Part shown: positions 47,310 through 58,884 of the stretch, piece after piece
Position numbering within the stretch: the stretch's first letter is position 1
Layout of the letters: each line of letters starts with the position of its first letter
Source of the DNA: Saccharum officinarum
Lineage: Eukaryota > Streptophyta > Magnoliopsida > Poales > Poaceae
Direction: 5' to 3'
Assembly (NCBI GenBank): GCA_020631735.1
Contig: CM036221.1
Span: 9,343,381 to 9,407,380, forward strand
DNA length: 64,000 bases
Notes under the pieces: generated by a model
What the model was told of the DNA's origin: nothing
The model's input: only the letters and a program-made list of their open reading frames with translations
The model's database searches: none
Made by a program: the position numbers and the translations under genes

Positions 47310-47590
47310 AAAAGATATTTAGTCCCGGTTGGTAACCCAGACCGGGACTAAAAATCCCCTGCCCAACGGCTCTGGTGCCAGGCTTTTGCAGGAGGGACTT
47401 TTAGTCCCGGTCCGGGTTACCAACCGGGGCTAAACTTAAACCTTTAGTTCCGGTTGGTGTTAAAAACCGGGACTAGGTTGGTGTTAAAAACCGGGACTAA
47501 AGGTTTAGTCCTCGTTTGTAACACCAACCGGGACTAAAGTTTGACCTTTAGTCCTGGTTGGTAACTCGGACCGAGACTAAAAGTCCCTTC
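47310..47590. repeat. Left subterminal repeat array of the CACTA element
   Basis: Alternating direct and inverted TTTAGTCCCGGTTGGT-type units, several of which can pair into hairpins. In En/Spm such repeats bind the element's own DNA-binding protein. Confidence 0.85.
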
Positions 47591-47870
47591 TCCCCCTATT
47601 TGAACCTTCTTCTTCCCCCAGCCCGAGCCCGAGCAGACAGTTCTTGCTTGTTCTTGCTCTCATCTCCGGCCATTGATCCATCTTAAGACTTTTACTCCAC
47701 CATCGATTTCTTTAAAGGTTAATAGCTTCATCCTCTCATATTTTAGCAGTAACATATGTCATTTCGTGGTGTATATATATGTGCTTTTTTATTTCATGAT
47801 TTCTACGCCATTTTAAGCTCCAATCACTTGATAGTTTGAATATTTTGATGAAGGAAGCTAAAATTAGTAA

Positions 47871-48490
47871 ATTAAAACTAGTATGCACCTTTTATTGCTA
47901 GTATGACTACCACATTTCATGGTTTAGTTAGAGAAATAGAGAATTTTAGGGTATTTTATTAATTTCATTTAATATGTTTAGAAAAATTAGAAATTTATAA
48001 TACTTCAATTACAAAATTGTGATTGGGTCAATTAGTTCATTAAAACTAGTATATATACCTTTCATTGCTAGTATGCCTACCACATTTCATGGTTTAATTA
48101 GAGAAATAGAGAATTTTAGGGTATTTTATTAATTTCATTTAATATGTTTAGAAAAATTATAAATTTATAATACTTTAATTTACAAAATTACGACCGGGTC
48201 AATTAGTTCATTAAAACTAGTATATATACCTTTTATACCACATTTCATGGATTAGTTAGAGAAATAGAGAATTTTAGGGTATTTTTTAATTTAATTTGTC
48301 TAGAAAAATTAGAAATTTGTAATACTTTAATTTACAAATTGTGACCGGGTCAATTAGTTCATTAAAACTAATATACACCTTTCATTGCTGGTATGCATAC
48401 CACATTTCATGGATTAGTTAGAGAAATAGAGAATTTTGGGTATTTATTAATTTCATTTGTTTAAAAAAATAAGAAATTTAATTATGTGAT
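47871..48490 (+). repeat. Four tandem ~165-bp units in the CACTA 5' region
   Basis: Units start at TTAAAACTAGTAT near 47872, 48040, 48211 and 48361 (spacings about 169, 171 and 150). Each contains CCACATTTCATGG and AGAGAAATAGAGAATTTT. They end at the start of the TNP2 coding region. Confidence 0.9.
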
Positions 48491-48503
48491 ATGTCATATA
48501 ATG

Positions 48504-51500
48504 CAGATGATGACACGCCATTGGATGTACAATGCCGATCACCGCTCCCAAGAGTTCATTGAGGACGTGCATTATTTCTTAAGAGTGGTCGAGGCAAACA
48601 AGCGGGATGGTTTCATGTGCTGTTCATGTGCCCTGTGTAAGAATTTGAAAGAATATTCTACCTCAAGGAGTCTTCACTTACACTTGTTGAAGTCGGGTTT
48701 CATGCCAAACTATATTTGTTGGACAAGCACGGAGAAAGCAGGGTTATAATGGAATAAGGTGAAGAAGAACAATTGGACCCTGACGACATTATTGCTCAAT
48801 TCGGTGACTTCGATGATACTGCAATGGGGGAAGCTGAAGAAGAGGCAGGGGCAGAAGACACACTCACTGATGATGATGCTCTTGGTGATGCCATTTGTGA
48901 TGCGAAAAAAGAATGCGAAAGTGAAAAGGAGAAGGCCAAGTTTGACCGCATGCTAGAGGATCATAGGAAATTGCTATACCTGACCGCCGAAAAAGGACAA
49001 AAAAAAAGTTGGAAATAACACTGGAGTTGCTACAATGGAAGGCAAAGAATGGTGTATCAGACAAGGCATTTGGGCAATTACTGAAGATCCAAAAAAAGAT
49101 GCTTCCGAAGGCAAACGAATTGCTCGTCACTACGTACGAAGCAAAATAGGTTGTCCGCCCTTTGGGACTAGAAATCTAGAAGATACATGCATGTCCTAAT
49201 GACTGCATCCTCTTTGTGGCAAGGACTACGAGAATTTGGATGAATGCCCCGTATGTAAAGCGTCGCGGTATAAGATCAGGTGAGATGACCCTGGCGATGT
49301 TGAGGGCGAAGAACGTCCCAGGAAGAAAATCCCTGCCAAGGTTATATGGTATGCTCCTATAATACCACGCTTGAAACGTTTGTTCAGAAACAAATACCAT
49401 GCAAAGTTATTGCGATGGCACAAAGAAGATCGTAAGGTAGACAATATGTTGAGACACCCTGCTGATGGGTCCCAGTGGAGAGCAATAGACAGAGAATTCC
49501 CGAAGTTTGCAAATGACGCGAGAAACTTAAGGTTCGCTTTAAGTACAGATGGTATGAATCCTTTTGGGGAGCAGAGCAGTAGTCATAGCACTTGACCTGT
49601 TACTCCATGTATCTACAACCTTCCTCCATGGTTATGCATGAAGCGAAAGTTCATTATGATGTCGGTGCTTATCCAAGGCCCGAGGCAACCTGGCAATGAC
49701 ATCGATGTCTACCTGAGGCCATTAGTTGAGGAACTTATACTTTTATGGAACAAACCAGGTGTACGTGTGTGGGATGAGGACAACAGGAACACTTCGACCT
49801 GTGAGCATTGTTGTTCGTAACAATCAATAATTGGCCTGCTCTAAGTAATCTTTTAGGACAGACAAACAAGGGATATAATGCATACACACACTGTTTTGAT
49901 GACATTGACAATATATATTTAAAAAAATGTCGAAAGGTCGTGTACCTTGGCTATCGTCGATTGCTTTCTATGAATCACCAGGTAAGAAAAAAAGGTAAGC
50001 ATTTTAAAGGTAAGGCAGACCACCGGACGAAGCCTCGCAACAGAACTGGGGAAGATGTACTTGATATGGTCAAGGATGTGAAAGTAGTCTTTGGAAAGGG
50101 ACAGGGCAGCGAACCTGTTCCGAAAGACGCTAAGGGACATGCACCCATGTGGAAGAAGAAGTCAATATTTTGGGAGCTACCCTATTGGCAAGTCCTAGAG
50201 GTCCGTAACGCGATCGACGTGATGCACTTGACAAAGAATCTTTGTGTGAACCTGCTAGGATTCATGGGTGTGTATGGAAAGCCTAAGGATTCACTTGAAG
50301 CATGACAAAACTTGTAGCGCATGAAAGAACGAGACAACCTGCATCCAGAGAAGACAGATGATGGACGCCATTACTTAAGACCTGCTAGCTACACTCTTAG
50401 CAATGAAGAGAAGGAAATCATGTTTGAATGCCTAAACAGCATGAAGGTCCCATCTGGATTCTCCTCCAATATAAAGGGTAAAATAAATGTGCCAGAAAAG
50501 AAATTCCTAAACTTAAAGTCCCATGACTGCCATGTGCTTATGACGCAATTGCTTCCAGTTGCTTTAAGGGGAATTCTACCTTCACATGTACATTTAGCCA
50601 CCGTGAAGCTATGTGTATTCCTCGATGCAATTTCTCAGAAGGCAATCAATCCAATGGAACTAGCTACTCTATAGAATGATGTGGTTCAATGTCTTGTTAG
50701 CTTTGAGTTGGTGTTTCCTCCATCCTTCTTTAATATTATGACACACCTCCTAGTTCACCTGGTCAAGGAGATTAGTATTCTCGATCCTGTGTTTCTACAC
50801 AACATGTTCCCCTTTGAGAGGTTCATGGGAGTCCTGAAGAAATATGTTCACCATCGTGCTCGGCCAGAAGGAAGCATCGCCAAGGGGTACGGGACAGAGG
50901 AGGTCATTGAGTTCTGTGTTGACTTCATTCCCGACCTTGACTCGATTGGTGTTCCTAAATCGCGACACGAGGGGAGACTTAGTGGAAAGGGAACACTAGG
51001 GAAGAAAACATATATCGGTACGGAGGACGATTATTTCAATAAAGCACACTACACAGTTCTTCAAAACTCCTCCGTGGTGGATCCGTATATCGAGGTACAC
51101 AAGGAGTTCCTACGATCCCAGTTTCCAGAGAAGAATGAAGCTTGGATTAGGCATCAGCACATGAAAACTTTCAGCGGTTGGTTGCAAAAAGAATGTCAGG
51201 GTGATGACAATATTGATGAGCAACTGTATTTATTGGCTAGGCAACCATCGTGGCATATCCTCACGTACAAAGTGTACGAGATAAATGGAAATACATTTTA
51301 CACCATAGCCCAAGATAAAAGGAGCACCAACCAAAACAGCGGTGTCCACGTAGATGTCACAGACCCGAATGGGAATAGGAAAACATATTATGGCCGCATA
51401 GAGGAGATTTGGGAACTAGACTACGCACCTAATTTTAAAGTCCCTTTGTTCCGGTGTCAATGGGTGAAGATGACCGGAGGCGGGGTAACAGTCGACAAGG

Positions 51501-51634
51501 AGTATGGAATGACAACAGTGGACCTCAACAATATTGGGTACAAAGACGAACCATTCATCCTTGCTGTTGATGTGAATCAGGTGTTCTATGTGAAAGACAT
51601 GTCTATAAAACCGAAGAGGGAAAAACGACGATAA
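48504..51634 (+). pseudogene. CACTA TNP2-type transposase (decayed)
   Basis: In order: a transposase-associated N-terminal domain (48504-48720: HWMYNADHRSQEFIEDVHYF, CCSCALC); an acidic linker (48773-48960); the TNP2 core (about 49090-50300: STDGMNPFG, LPPWLCMKRKF, GNDIDVYLRPLVEELILLW, FVTINNWPALSNL, HCFDD, LTKNLCVNLLGFMG); a DUF4218 region (50321-51000: HVLMTQLLPVALRG, FPFERFMGVLKKYV); and DUF4216 (51280-51600: YYGRIEEIWELDY). The transposase normally cuts and joins the element ends. Stops occur at 49802, 50303, about 50315 and 50672, with frame changes before 49371 and near 49780. From 49808 to 51634 a single frame holds apart from these stops. Confidence 0.9.
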
Positions 51635-52329
51635 ATTAATCATCAATGAGCCAAAGCGTCACATAGTTCTTTCAGGGAAAAGAAACATTGTGGGAATTGA
51701 GAAAAAGTCAGACATTTCAGAAGATTATGAAAGGGATGACCGAATCCCGCCCTTCACAGTGAACAAAGACCCAAGCATCCTGCTAAATGCTGAGGACACT
51801 CCATGGTTACGACATGATCATAACCAAGGGTCATACGTCAAGAAGAAGTTCACTACTGTGCTCGCTTGATATATTTGATACTCCAGTCCAGAGCATCTGA
51901 AAAGGCGGGGTAATAATTGTGACTATAGATGTTTCTTATTTTTTATCGTTTCAAATGAAATTCCTATTTGGGAGTGAATTTCTCTGTCGCGCGTTTAGAC
52001 AATGAATGATGAAAAACCAAAAGATTAACGTTAAAATGATGTGAAAACAAATTTCCTGTCGAAAACCAATAGTTTTAGTTTTTTTAATTTAACAATATAT
52101 TTTTGCATTAACAAAATACTAATTGTTAGTTACATTTATGTTCGATATTATAAAAAAGAAAATAATTTCTATTATAATTTTTTCTAGTGTACAATAAAGC
52201 AAATGGAAATACAAGTGTTATTTTTATAAAAATTTATGCCTGATATTTTATTTATTATGCAATTAACAAGAACCAGCATTATTTATAGAAAGAAACTATA
52301 TAAAAGACCAAAACTGCTCAAATAACTGG
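51635..52329 (+). other. TNP2 gene tail and AT-rich spacer
   Basis: 51650-51870 still encodes transposase-like C-terminal sequence in another frame (KRHIVLSGKRNIVG, PPFTVNKDPSILLN, TPWLRHDH), followed by an AT-rich non-coding stretch. Confidence 0.6.
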
Positions 52330-52550
52330 CGGAAAAGAAACAGGGGCACCTTTAGTACCGGGCCGTGACATAGCCCGGGACTAAAGGTCTACTGAATTAT
52401 TCTATCCCGCCAATAACCTTTAGTCCCAGGTCATGATACCACCCGGGACTAAAGGTACCTTTAGTCCCGGACTGTGATACAAACCGGGATTAAAGGGCTT
52501 TAAGTCCCGGTTTTTGGTATGACCCGGGACTAAAAGTCCTGCCCGGTATA
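52330..52550. repeat. Internal block of subterminal-type repeats in the CACTA element
   Basis: At least seven copies of CCCGGGACTAAAGG/CTTTAGTCCC-type units in both orientations lie between the two genes, 5 kb from either end. Directly after comes a CT-rich leader (CTTCTTCCTTCTCCATTCTC), just as after the left subterminal array. No CACTA terminus was found here. Confidence 0.85.
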
Positions 52551-53483
52551 TAGGCGCAGATCTCTTCTTCCTTCTCCATTCTCTTCTTCTTCCAGATCGA
52601 CGTAACCTCCGCCGCCCCCGCCGCCGGTGGCCTCGCGCGCGCCCCGGTGACCCGCGCTGCTCCGATGACCTCGCGCGTCCCCGGCGACCGCGCGTCGCCC
52701 CCCGCCACCCCCGCTCGGCCGAGGAGCCCGTGCGGCCGTCGTCGTCCCTCCAACACCGTGCGCCGCTCGCCGGCGCCGCTCGCCCCGCCGTGATCTCGCG
52801 CCGCCCCGACGACCCCGCGCGCTTCCCCACCGACCCCGCGCCGCCCGCCCTCGACCGCGCCGCCCGCTCTCGACTTCGGCCGTCTCCTCGCGCGCGCGCA
52901 GCCGCCGGCCACGGCACCGCCGCCTCCTCGCCACCGTGCCGCCGTCGTCCACCGCCGAGGCCGCCTCCGGCCACCTCCACCGCTTCGCCACCGCGCCGCC
53001 GCGTCGTCCTCGAGCATCTCCCCGGCTGCCGGCCTCCTCGCCGCCGTCGGCCGGTAATGCTTGTTTTTTTTATAAAATTATGTAAATGGATATATATATA
53101 TATATAAATGGATATATATATATTTATTTATTTACACTTATTTACACATGTTTACACACACATATATATGTATGTATGTATGTATAAAAAAAGATGTATG
53201 TATGAATGAATGAAAAACATGTGTATGTATGTATAAAAAACATGTTTACACACACATGTTTACACACACACATATATGTATGTATGTATAAAAAACATGT
53301 TTACACACACATGTTTACACACACATATATATGTTCTTTTGCATATGTGTTATTTTCCTTTTGTCGATGTCAATGACGATGATGCATATATGTTCTTGAA
53401 ACCCTAATCCGATCACGAACCACTAATCTGATCACGAATATGTTCTTGAAACCCTAATCCGATCTCGACCCATATTTGCAGAA
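52551..53483 (+). other. GC-rich leader and intron of the second CACTA gene
   Basis: 52600-53050 is extremely GC-rich with long spurious open frames on both strands, rich in Arg, Pro and Ala. It is probably the 5' leader. 53085-53340 is an array of TATATG, TATGTATG and ACACACATG simple repeats, then a short stretch leads to the Met at 53484. Confidence 0.5.
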
Positions 53484-55288
53484 ATGGCGGACCCGAATGA
53501 CAACATAGACGATGCCATGATGGATATTATCAACACCGGCGGCAATCAATATGCCGAATTCGAAGTCGATGACAACAATCAGGACGTAGATGACGGGAGT
53601 CAATACATTGCTGATTTTGAAGATGAGCAAGATAATATCGTGCAAGACAATGCTGGCGAGGTCTATCTACAATCTCTTATGCATACATGATGTTCGAAAT
53701 AATTTTATTTGTATAAACATATTTATTTAATCTTTGTGTTTCTACATATGTAGCCCTCTGGATCGACAACAACAACGGCGAAGACTAGAAATGTACGAGG
53801 CCCGAAAAAGCCGTTGGAGGGCCGCTTCATTATCTCGCAATTCGATATAGCTACAGGCAAACCACTTGGAGCACATGCACAGAAATCTGTAGCTCACTGT
53901 GGGTACCTTGTAAGGGACAGGATCCCGATCAGTGCTCATGAATGAAAACAAAAGAAAGAGGCTCCTCATATTAGTTTTGTCTCTGATCGTGACAAGGCAC
54001 TAGTTTGGAATGATATCCTTCAACATTTCACGCTCGATATAGATGATGAAGATTTGAAGGAGAGAGTTAGGAACTAGGCTATGAAGAAGATGGCAACACA
54101 ATTCCAGTGTTGGAAGAAGAAATTGTACCACGCATTTATCAAGAAGAACCTAACGCCAGATTTCAACACTAAGGCCTACGTCAAGTTTAGGCCATTTTGG
54201 GATGATTTTGTACAGTTCAAGATATCGGAAGAGGGTGAGGAACGGGTGAGAAGGAACCAATAGAATGCCCGACAAAAGGAATACCACCATCACTTGGGAT
54301 CCGGTGGCTACAGGAGTGCCATTCCTAAGTGGGCAAAAATAGAATCGGAGATTCTTGCCAAGGAGATCGAACCAGAATCAATCAACTGGCCTGCTCGCGC
54401 CAAGTTTTGGTTTTTCGGTCATGGGGGAAGACTGGACCTAGAGACCGGAAAGATAGTTTTTGGCCCAAAACTCGAGAGAGCAGCACAAAGATTTGCTTAT
54501 GCTCGAAATGTGGTTGATAGTGGTGTGTTCAAGCCGAACAGAGAGAAGGATGAGCTGACATACGCCCTGGAGACTGATGAACATGGTGGGCGAACGAGAG
54601 GCTATGGGGAGGTTTCGTGGGAGCATGCCTTCCCCGACGACAGAGATACCTATAGAAGCCGCCAGAGAAAGAAGGAGGAGGAGGCAGAGCGGATCCGTAG
54701 GTTAGAGGAATATGTTCTTGAGTCACGGGTAGCGGTTCGTGAAGCAGTAGAGCGAGAAAAAGCTCTTGAAGCAAGAATGAACGAGAAAATCAAAAAGCAA
54801 GTGCAGATAGCACTAAGTTTCATCCAAAGGCAAACAACATCAGCGCCGAGAGTCAACATTAGCCCCCTGGTCAGTTGAGAAGCAGTTGCGCTTCCACGGA
54901 GCTGCCAATTATTCAAGATGACGTAGGGCTGCGCTTCCCCGTGGATGACATCACTGAACCTCTCAGAACATGTGAGCTGCACATTCCACGAGGGAATGCC
55001 ACAGTTATGGTGGCTATCAGTGTTGTTTCTGCTATCGACCGTACGAAGACACCAAGAATCCATGGGGCAGTAATACCACCTGGATATGCTAGCGTCTCGG
55101 TGGACAGAGTTGTGAAAGGTTTTAGCAATCTGGCTCTTGACATTGAAGGAGGTGATGGGGAGAAGACTTTAGGAGAAGCAGAGAAGACATTCATATGTTG
55201 GCGCAAGCGCTACATCATTATTCCTGGGGCGTCACCGAGTAGTCTACCGCCGCCTCCTCCTCAACAACCTAACCCTAGGTGCGGATGA
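53484..55288 (+). pseudogene. Second CACTA gene: Transposase_24 and DUF8039 segments
   Basis: It starts MADPNDNIDDAMMD with an acidic N-terminus (to 53690). After an intron-like gap, 53757-54878 encodes a Transposase_24 (Ptta/En/Spm) region: LEGRFIISQFDIATGKP, HFTLDIDDEDLKE, YHHHLGSGGYRSAIPKW, then a coiled coil (about 54650-54810). 54875-55240 gives a DUF8039-like segment with ELHIPRGN and VAISVVSAI. In-frame stops are at 53943, 54075 and about 54261. The protein is expected to bind the subterminal repeats and assist the transposase. Confidence 0.8.
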
Positions 55289-55462
55289 AAGCGAACGAAA
55301 CAATGTTTTCACTAATTTTCTATTGGCTTAAATAATGGTTTACTCATACCTCGTTGTTTTCACAGTAGGGCCTCCCCGAACCTAAGTCCAATTATCCATT
55401 CACCAGCTGGTCACAGTGCTGCGGGCGATGATGATGCATTGGAAGGCACGACTGCATCCCCA

Positions 55463-55850
55463 CAGCCTACAAGGCGGTCTCCAACGCTGACACTAGACCC
55501 ACAGCCTCCACGGTGGTCTCCAACGCCGACGCCGGCCCCATCGCCTCCACGACGGTCTCCAACGCCGACACTAGACCCACAGCCTCCATGGCGGTCTCCA
55601 ACGCCGACGCCGGCCCCATCGCCTCCATGACGGTCTCCAACACTGACACTGGACCCACAGCCTCCACGGCGGTCTCCAACGCCGACGCCGGCCCCATCGC
55701 CTCCACGACGGTCTTCAACGCCGACATTGGACCCACAGCCTCCACGGCGGTCTTCAACGCCAATGCCGGCCCCATCGCCTGCACGACGGTCTCCAACGCC
55801 AACACTGGACCCATAGCCTCCACGGCGGTCTTCAACACTGACACCGGCCG
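55463..55850 (+). repeat. 39-bp minisatellite, ~10 units, proline-rich coding
   Basis: Alternating 39-bp versions (CCAACGCCGACACTAGACCC type and CCAACGCCGACGCCGGCCCC type) give a 78-bp higher-order period. In the frame that joins the flanking exons it encodes repeated PRRSPTPT-type peptides. TGA (about 55628) and TAG (about 55815) occur within it. Confidence 0.9.
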
Positions 55851-57801
55851 GCCCACCGCCAAAGAAGAGGCCCGCCCCACAAACGAAGCCGTCGGGCCCA
55901 CCGCCAAAGAAGAAAGCCTCAGGGAAAACACAAGCTATTCCTCAGAAACTTTCCTATGATAAGACCGAAGCGGAATTAAATGCTTCGGTAAAAAAAGATG
56001 TGGACAATTTCTTCGAAAAAATGAAAAACCAAAGAGAAGCGAGGCGAAACCCGGAGAAGCCGTACTTCTTCGTACGTCCAGATCTTCTAAGGCAAAAGGT
56101 GGACGCTCACTAGAAAAAGATGCGTGAAGCTCGTAAGGCTCCGCCACTAATGGACTATGAGCGCACTCTCACCAAGTCATATGAGGAGTCGCTGAAGAAA
56201 AAGAAGAAAGCAGGGAAGGGTGTTGCACAGCTCGGGCAACAAGCGCAATCAGTGCCCTCGCTATTTATTGGGAATCAATATGGTTCAAACTTAGGCGTAC
56301 TAAAGGACATACCTGGAGAAGTGCCTTTGGATCAACTTGAGCCCTTTTTCAAAGACAGTGGTCTTAACTTGGCCCAAATGTTCGGCGGAGCAGACATCCC
56401 AAGTGCTCCGGAAGTTGATACTTGGAAGATTTATAAATATGCCAAGAGTCTATACAACCCTGTGGCCTTAAGTGAACTTGGTACGCAAATGTACTTGCTA
56501 AACAAGTGGTACATAGAGGCGTGTGGCAGGAAAGAGATGTGGATTCAAGTCAGAATTAGAAACCATCGTTACTTCCGTGGCGATGACATTATTTTTGTTT
56601 AGTTTAATGAGTTACACCAGCTATGCCACATGGACGCTCTAGACAAATCTCTTGTTAGCTGCTTTTGTCTGTAGTGATTCTTTTTTTTAATAATCTCACT
56701 GTAGCATGTCTATATATAAGTAATTATCCTCACACTAGCTAGCGTGTCTATACATATGCAGATACCAGATGAAAGACCTCAGAAGTAGAAACGACACGGA
56801 GATTGGTTTCGTTGATCCATATATCGTATTCAAGGACCCACTGACTTCCGAGCCAAAACTGGAAACCTCAAATGGAGAGGAATCTCATGAGGTTCTTCAT
56901 GAACCAAAAGGGCAAAAGATTGATACTCTTCCCCTACAACTTCAAGTGAGTGTCGTTATCGTGTGCACATTTTATTTTACTTACTCAATCCAGCATATAG
57001 ATATATATGTTGACTCTATAGTTAATGAGTTATTATATGCCTGTGTATGTATATATAAACACATGTAGCTTTTACTGGATACTGATGGTCTTCGATCTGC
57101 CCAAAAATCATTTGATAATCTATGACTTGATGAGAAAACCGCAGAAAGATTACCAAGATATGATAGACATTATCCAGGGGTAACTTCGATCTCTCGCACA
57201 ACCATTACATATAAATATTAATTCCTGTTCTTTAACTCTGCAATCGTTAATTAACGATCTAATTATTTTTTTGCTTTATTGGGCAGGGTTTGGGAAAGGT
57301 TCATTCAGCAACACCGCATGGATCTGATAGCGCCACTTCATGTAGCCCGACTGGATGTAAGTTGCAGTAGCTCCCGCATCTTTACCTTAGCATGCTTCAG
57401 CTCTAGAGCGGGATGACGAGAGTAATCTTTTTATCGTACAATGGATTCTGCGGCAGCCACCAGGCAACAATTTGTGTGGATACTACGTTTGCGAGTTCAT
57501 CACGGTGTACGCAAAAAGAACTCCTCTAGAGGACCTCAAAGTACATAATATGTATATATATTATCCATTTTATTTATTTGTTGATATATAATAAATGTTA
57601 TGTATATTAATACATTTTTTCCTTTAATACAAATTGAAGGCTATATGGTTGAAGGAAAAGGTGTTGGAAAAGGACTGCCTCAAAGGAATTCAAGAGACAA
57701 TCGTAGGATTTCTTAATGACCATGTCCTCAAGCCCGACACCGAGTTCTACAATGACCCCAATGAACCATTGAGGCCAAACCGTGATGAAGATTTGTATTG
57801 A
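55851..57801 (+). pseudogene. Ulp1-like cysteine protease part of the CACTA element
   Basis: Basic, proline-rich linker (to 56110), then MDYERTLTKSYEESL, LEPFFKDSGLNLAQMFGG and YVKS-like helical sequence to 56600. Further exons follow: 56762-56940; about 57285-57360 with WERFIQQHRMDLIAP; 57440-57545 with WILRQPPGNNLCGYYVCEF, which contains the Gln and catalytic Cys of C48 proteases; and the end 57640-57801 (LNDHVLKPDTEFYNDPNEP). Such C48-like domains are common in grass CACTA elements. Stops at 56111 and 56600 and unclear splice sites argue against function. Confidence 0.75.
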
Positions 57802-58069
57802 AAGTTTATTTCGGACAACATTTGGGTTGTAAATACCAAGGATGGATAATGTTGTAAATTTTATGTGCATATATATTATACATATGTAGCTCTATAATAT
57901 ATATATAGTTTCATAGTTTATTTGTGTGTAATGCTCGAAACTTAATTATATGTGCGCATATACATATGCTCGAAACTTAGCAGCGAAGAATACGCATTTG
58001 AAAACCTACTGTAATTGTAAAACCCAAATCAATAATGAAATGAATTGAAAACAAAAAAGAAAAAAAATT

Positions 58070-58260
58070 ACCTTTAGTCTAATACTAACTGGGACTAAAA
58101 AGGCCAGCCTCGTGGCGTGGCCTGGAGGCCTTTTTAGTCCCGCTTTAGTCCCGGACCTGGGAACCGGGACTAAAGGTGGGACATTTAGTCCCGATTTGCT
58201 AGTCCCAGCTCCCGAACCGGGACAAAAGGCCCTTTAGGACCGGAACTAAAAGCCCAACGT
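58070..58260. repeat. Right subterminal repeat array of the CACTA element
   Basis: Copies of TTTAGTCCCG and GGGACTAAA in both orientations, mirroring the left array and adjoining the terminal inverted repeat. Confidence 0.85.
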
Positions 58261-58272
58261 GTAGTAGTGAGC

Positions 58273-58884
58273 CAACCATGCCAGAGAACCATACAACTTC
58301 CTTTTGAATGCCCCCCTTTCTTACTGTAATTTTACCGAGCTATTTAAGTAAAGGACCAATTTGGTCGTTATCCCAAAAATGTTGGCTATACAGTTGCCAA
58401 AAAACAAAAAGATAAAAGGAAGTTCATATGGCTCTTATTAGGTAGCATTGTACATAGATAGCTAATTGTGTAACTAACTTGAGGGCGCTAATGAATCCCC
58501 CCTCTGTACTCTGCCATGGCAGGCCTTTATAATTGCATCAACAACAACGGAGGAGATGAGGAACTGGTAACACTCTTAGCCCTTTTGCCTCTGTTTACCG
58601 AGCGCCAGCCGTTCCTCCCTATCCTACCTGAATTAAGAGAGATCACACTGGTCTTCTAACTATCTATTTTTTTTTCATTTGGCCAGATGCACAAGGTTAT
58701 ATTTATCAATCACATGCGTCCGTGGTTGCCTTGCCATCTCAGTTCTTAGTCCTATGTACATAGCAACGGCTAACGGGAAACACAGATCAGTCCGTTTAGA
58801 AACTTCGGACTCCATGTTTATTCCTTATGTCGCTACTTCAACTATCCCTAATAATCTACTATGGCTGTGTAATGTTATCAACTA
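58273..58884. other. Intergenic; a 47-residue open frame only
   Basis: An ATG at 58516 opens 48 codons (including stop at 58657-58659) beginning MAGLYNCINNNGGDEEL. It resembles nothing known and may be chance. Confidence 0.35.

Larger units (their letters stand above)
47236..58269 (+). mobile_element. Large CACTA (En/Spm-type) transposon, 11,034 bp
   Basis: The left end is CACTACTAGAGAACAGG; the right end, inverted, reads CACTACTACACGTTGGG. The 3-bp target duplication AGC flanks both sides (47233-47235 and 58270-58272). Subterminal regions carry arrays of GGGACTAAA/TTTAGTCCC (47310-47590 and 58070-58260). Two genes in the same direction lie inside: a TNP2-type transposase (about 48.5-51.9 kb) and a second gene with Transposase_24, DUF8039 and Ulp1-like segments (53.5-57.8 kb). 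Both carry stops, so it is probably immobile by itself. Confidence 0.92.

Noticed and set aside
52490..53017. Several overlapping 150-186-codon ORFs on both strands
   Set aside because: The region is extremely GC-rich, translations are Arg/Gly/Ala/Pro-rich in all frames, no domain is visible, and it lies in the leader of a CACTA gene.
55467..55959. Val/Ala/Gly-rich ORFs of 148-154 codons over the 39-bp array
   Set aside because: They are shadow frames of a minisatellite with period divisible by three; the proline-rich frame joins the flanking exons.
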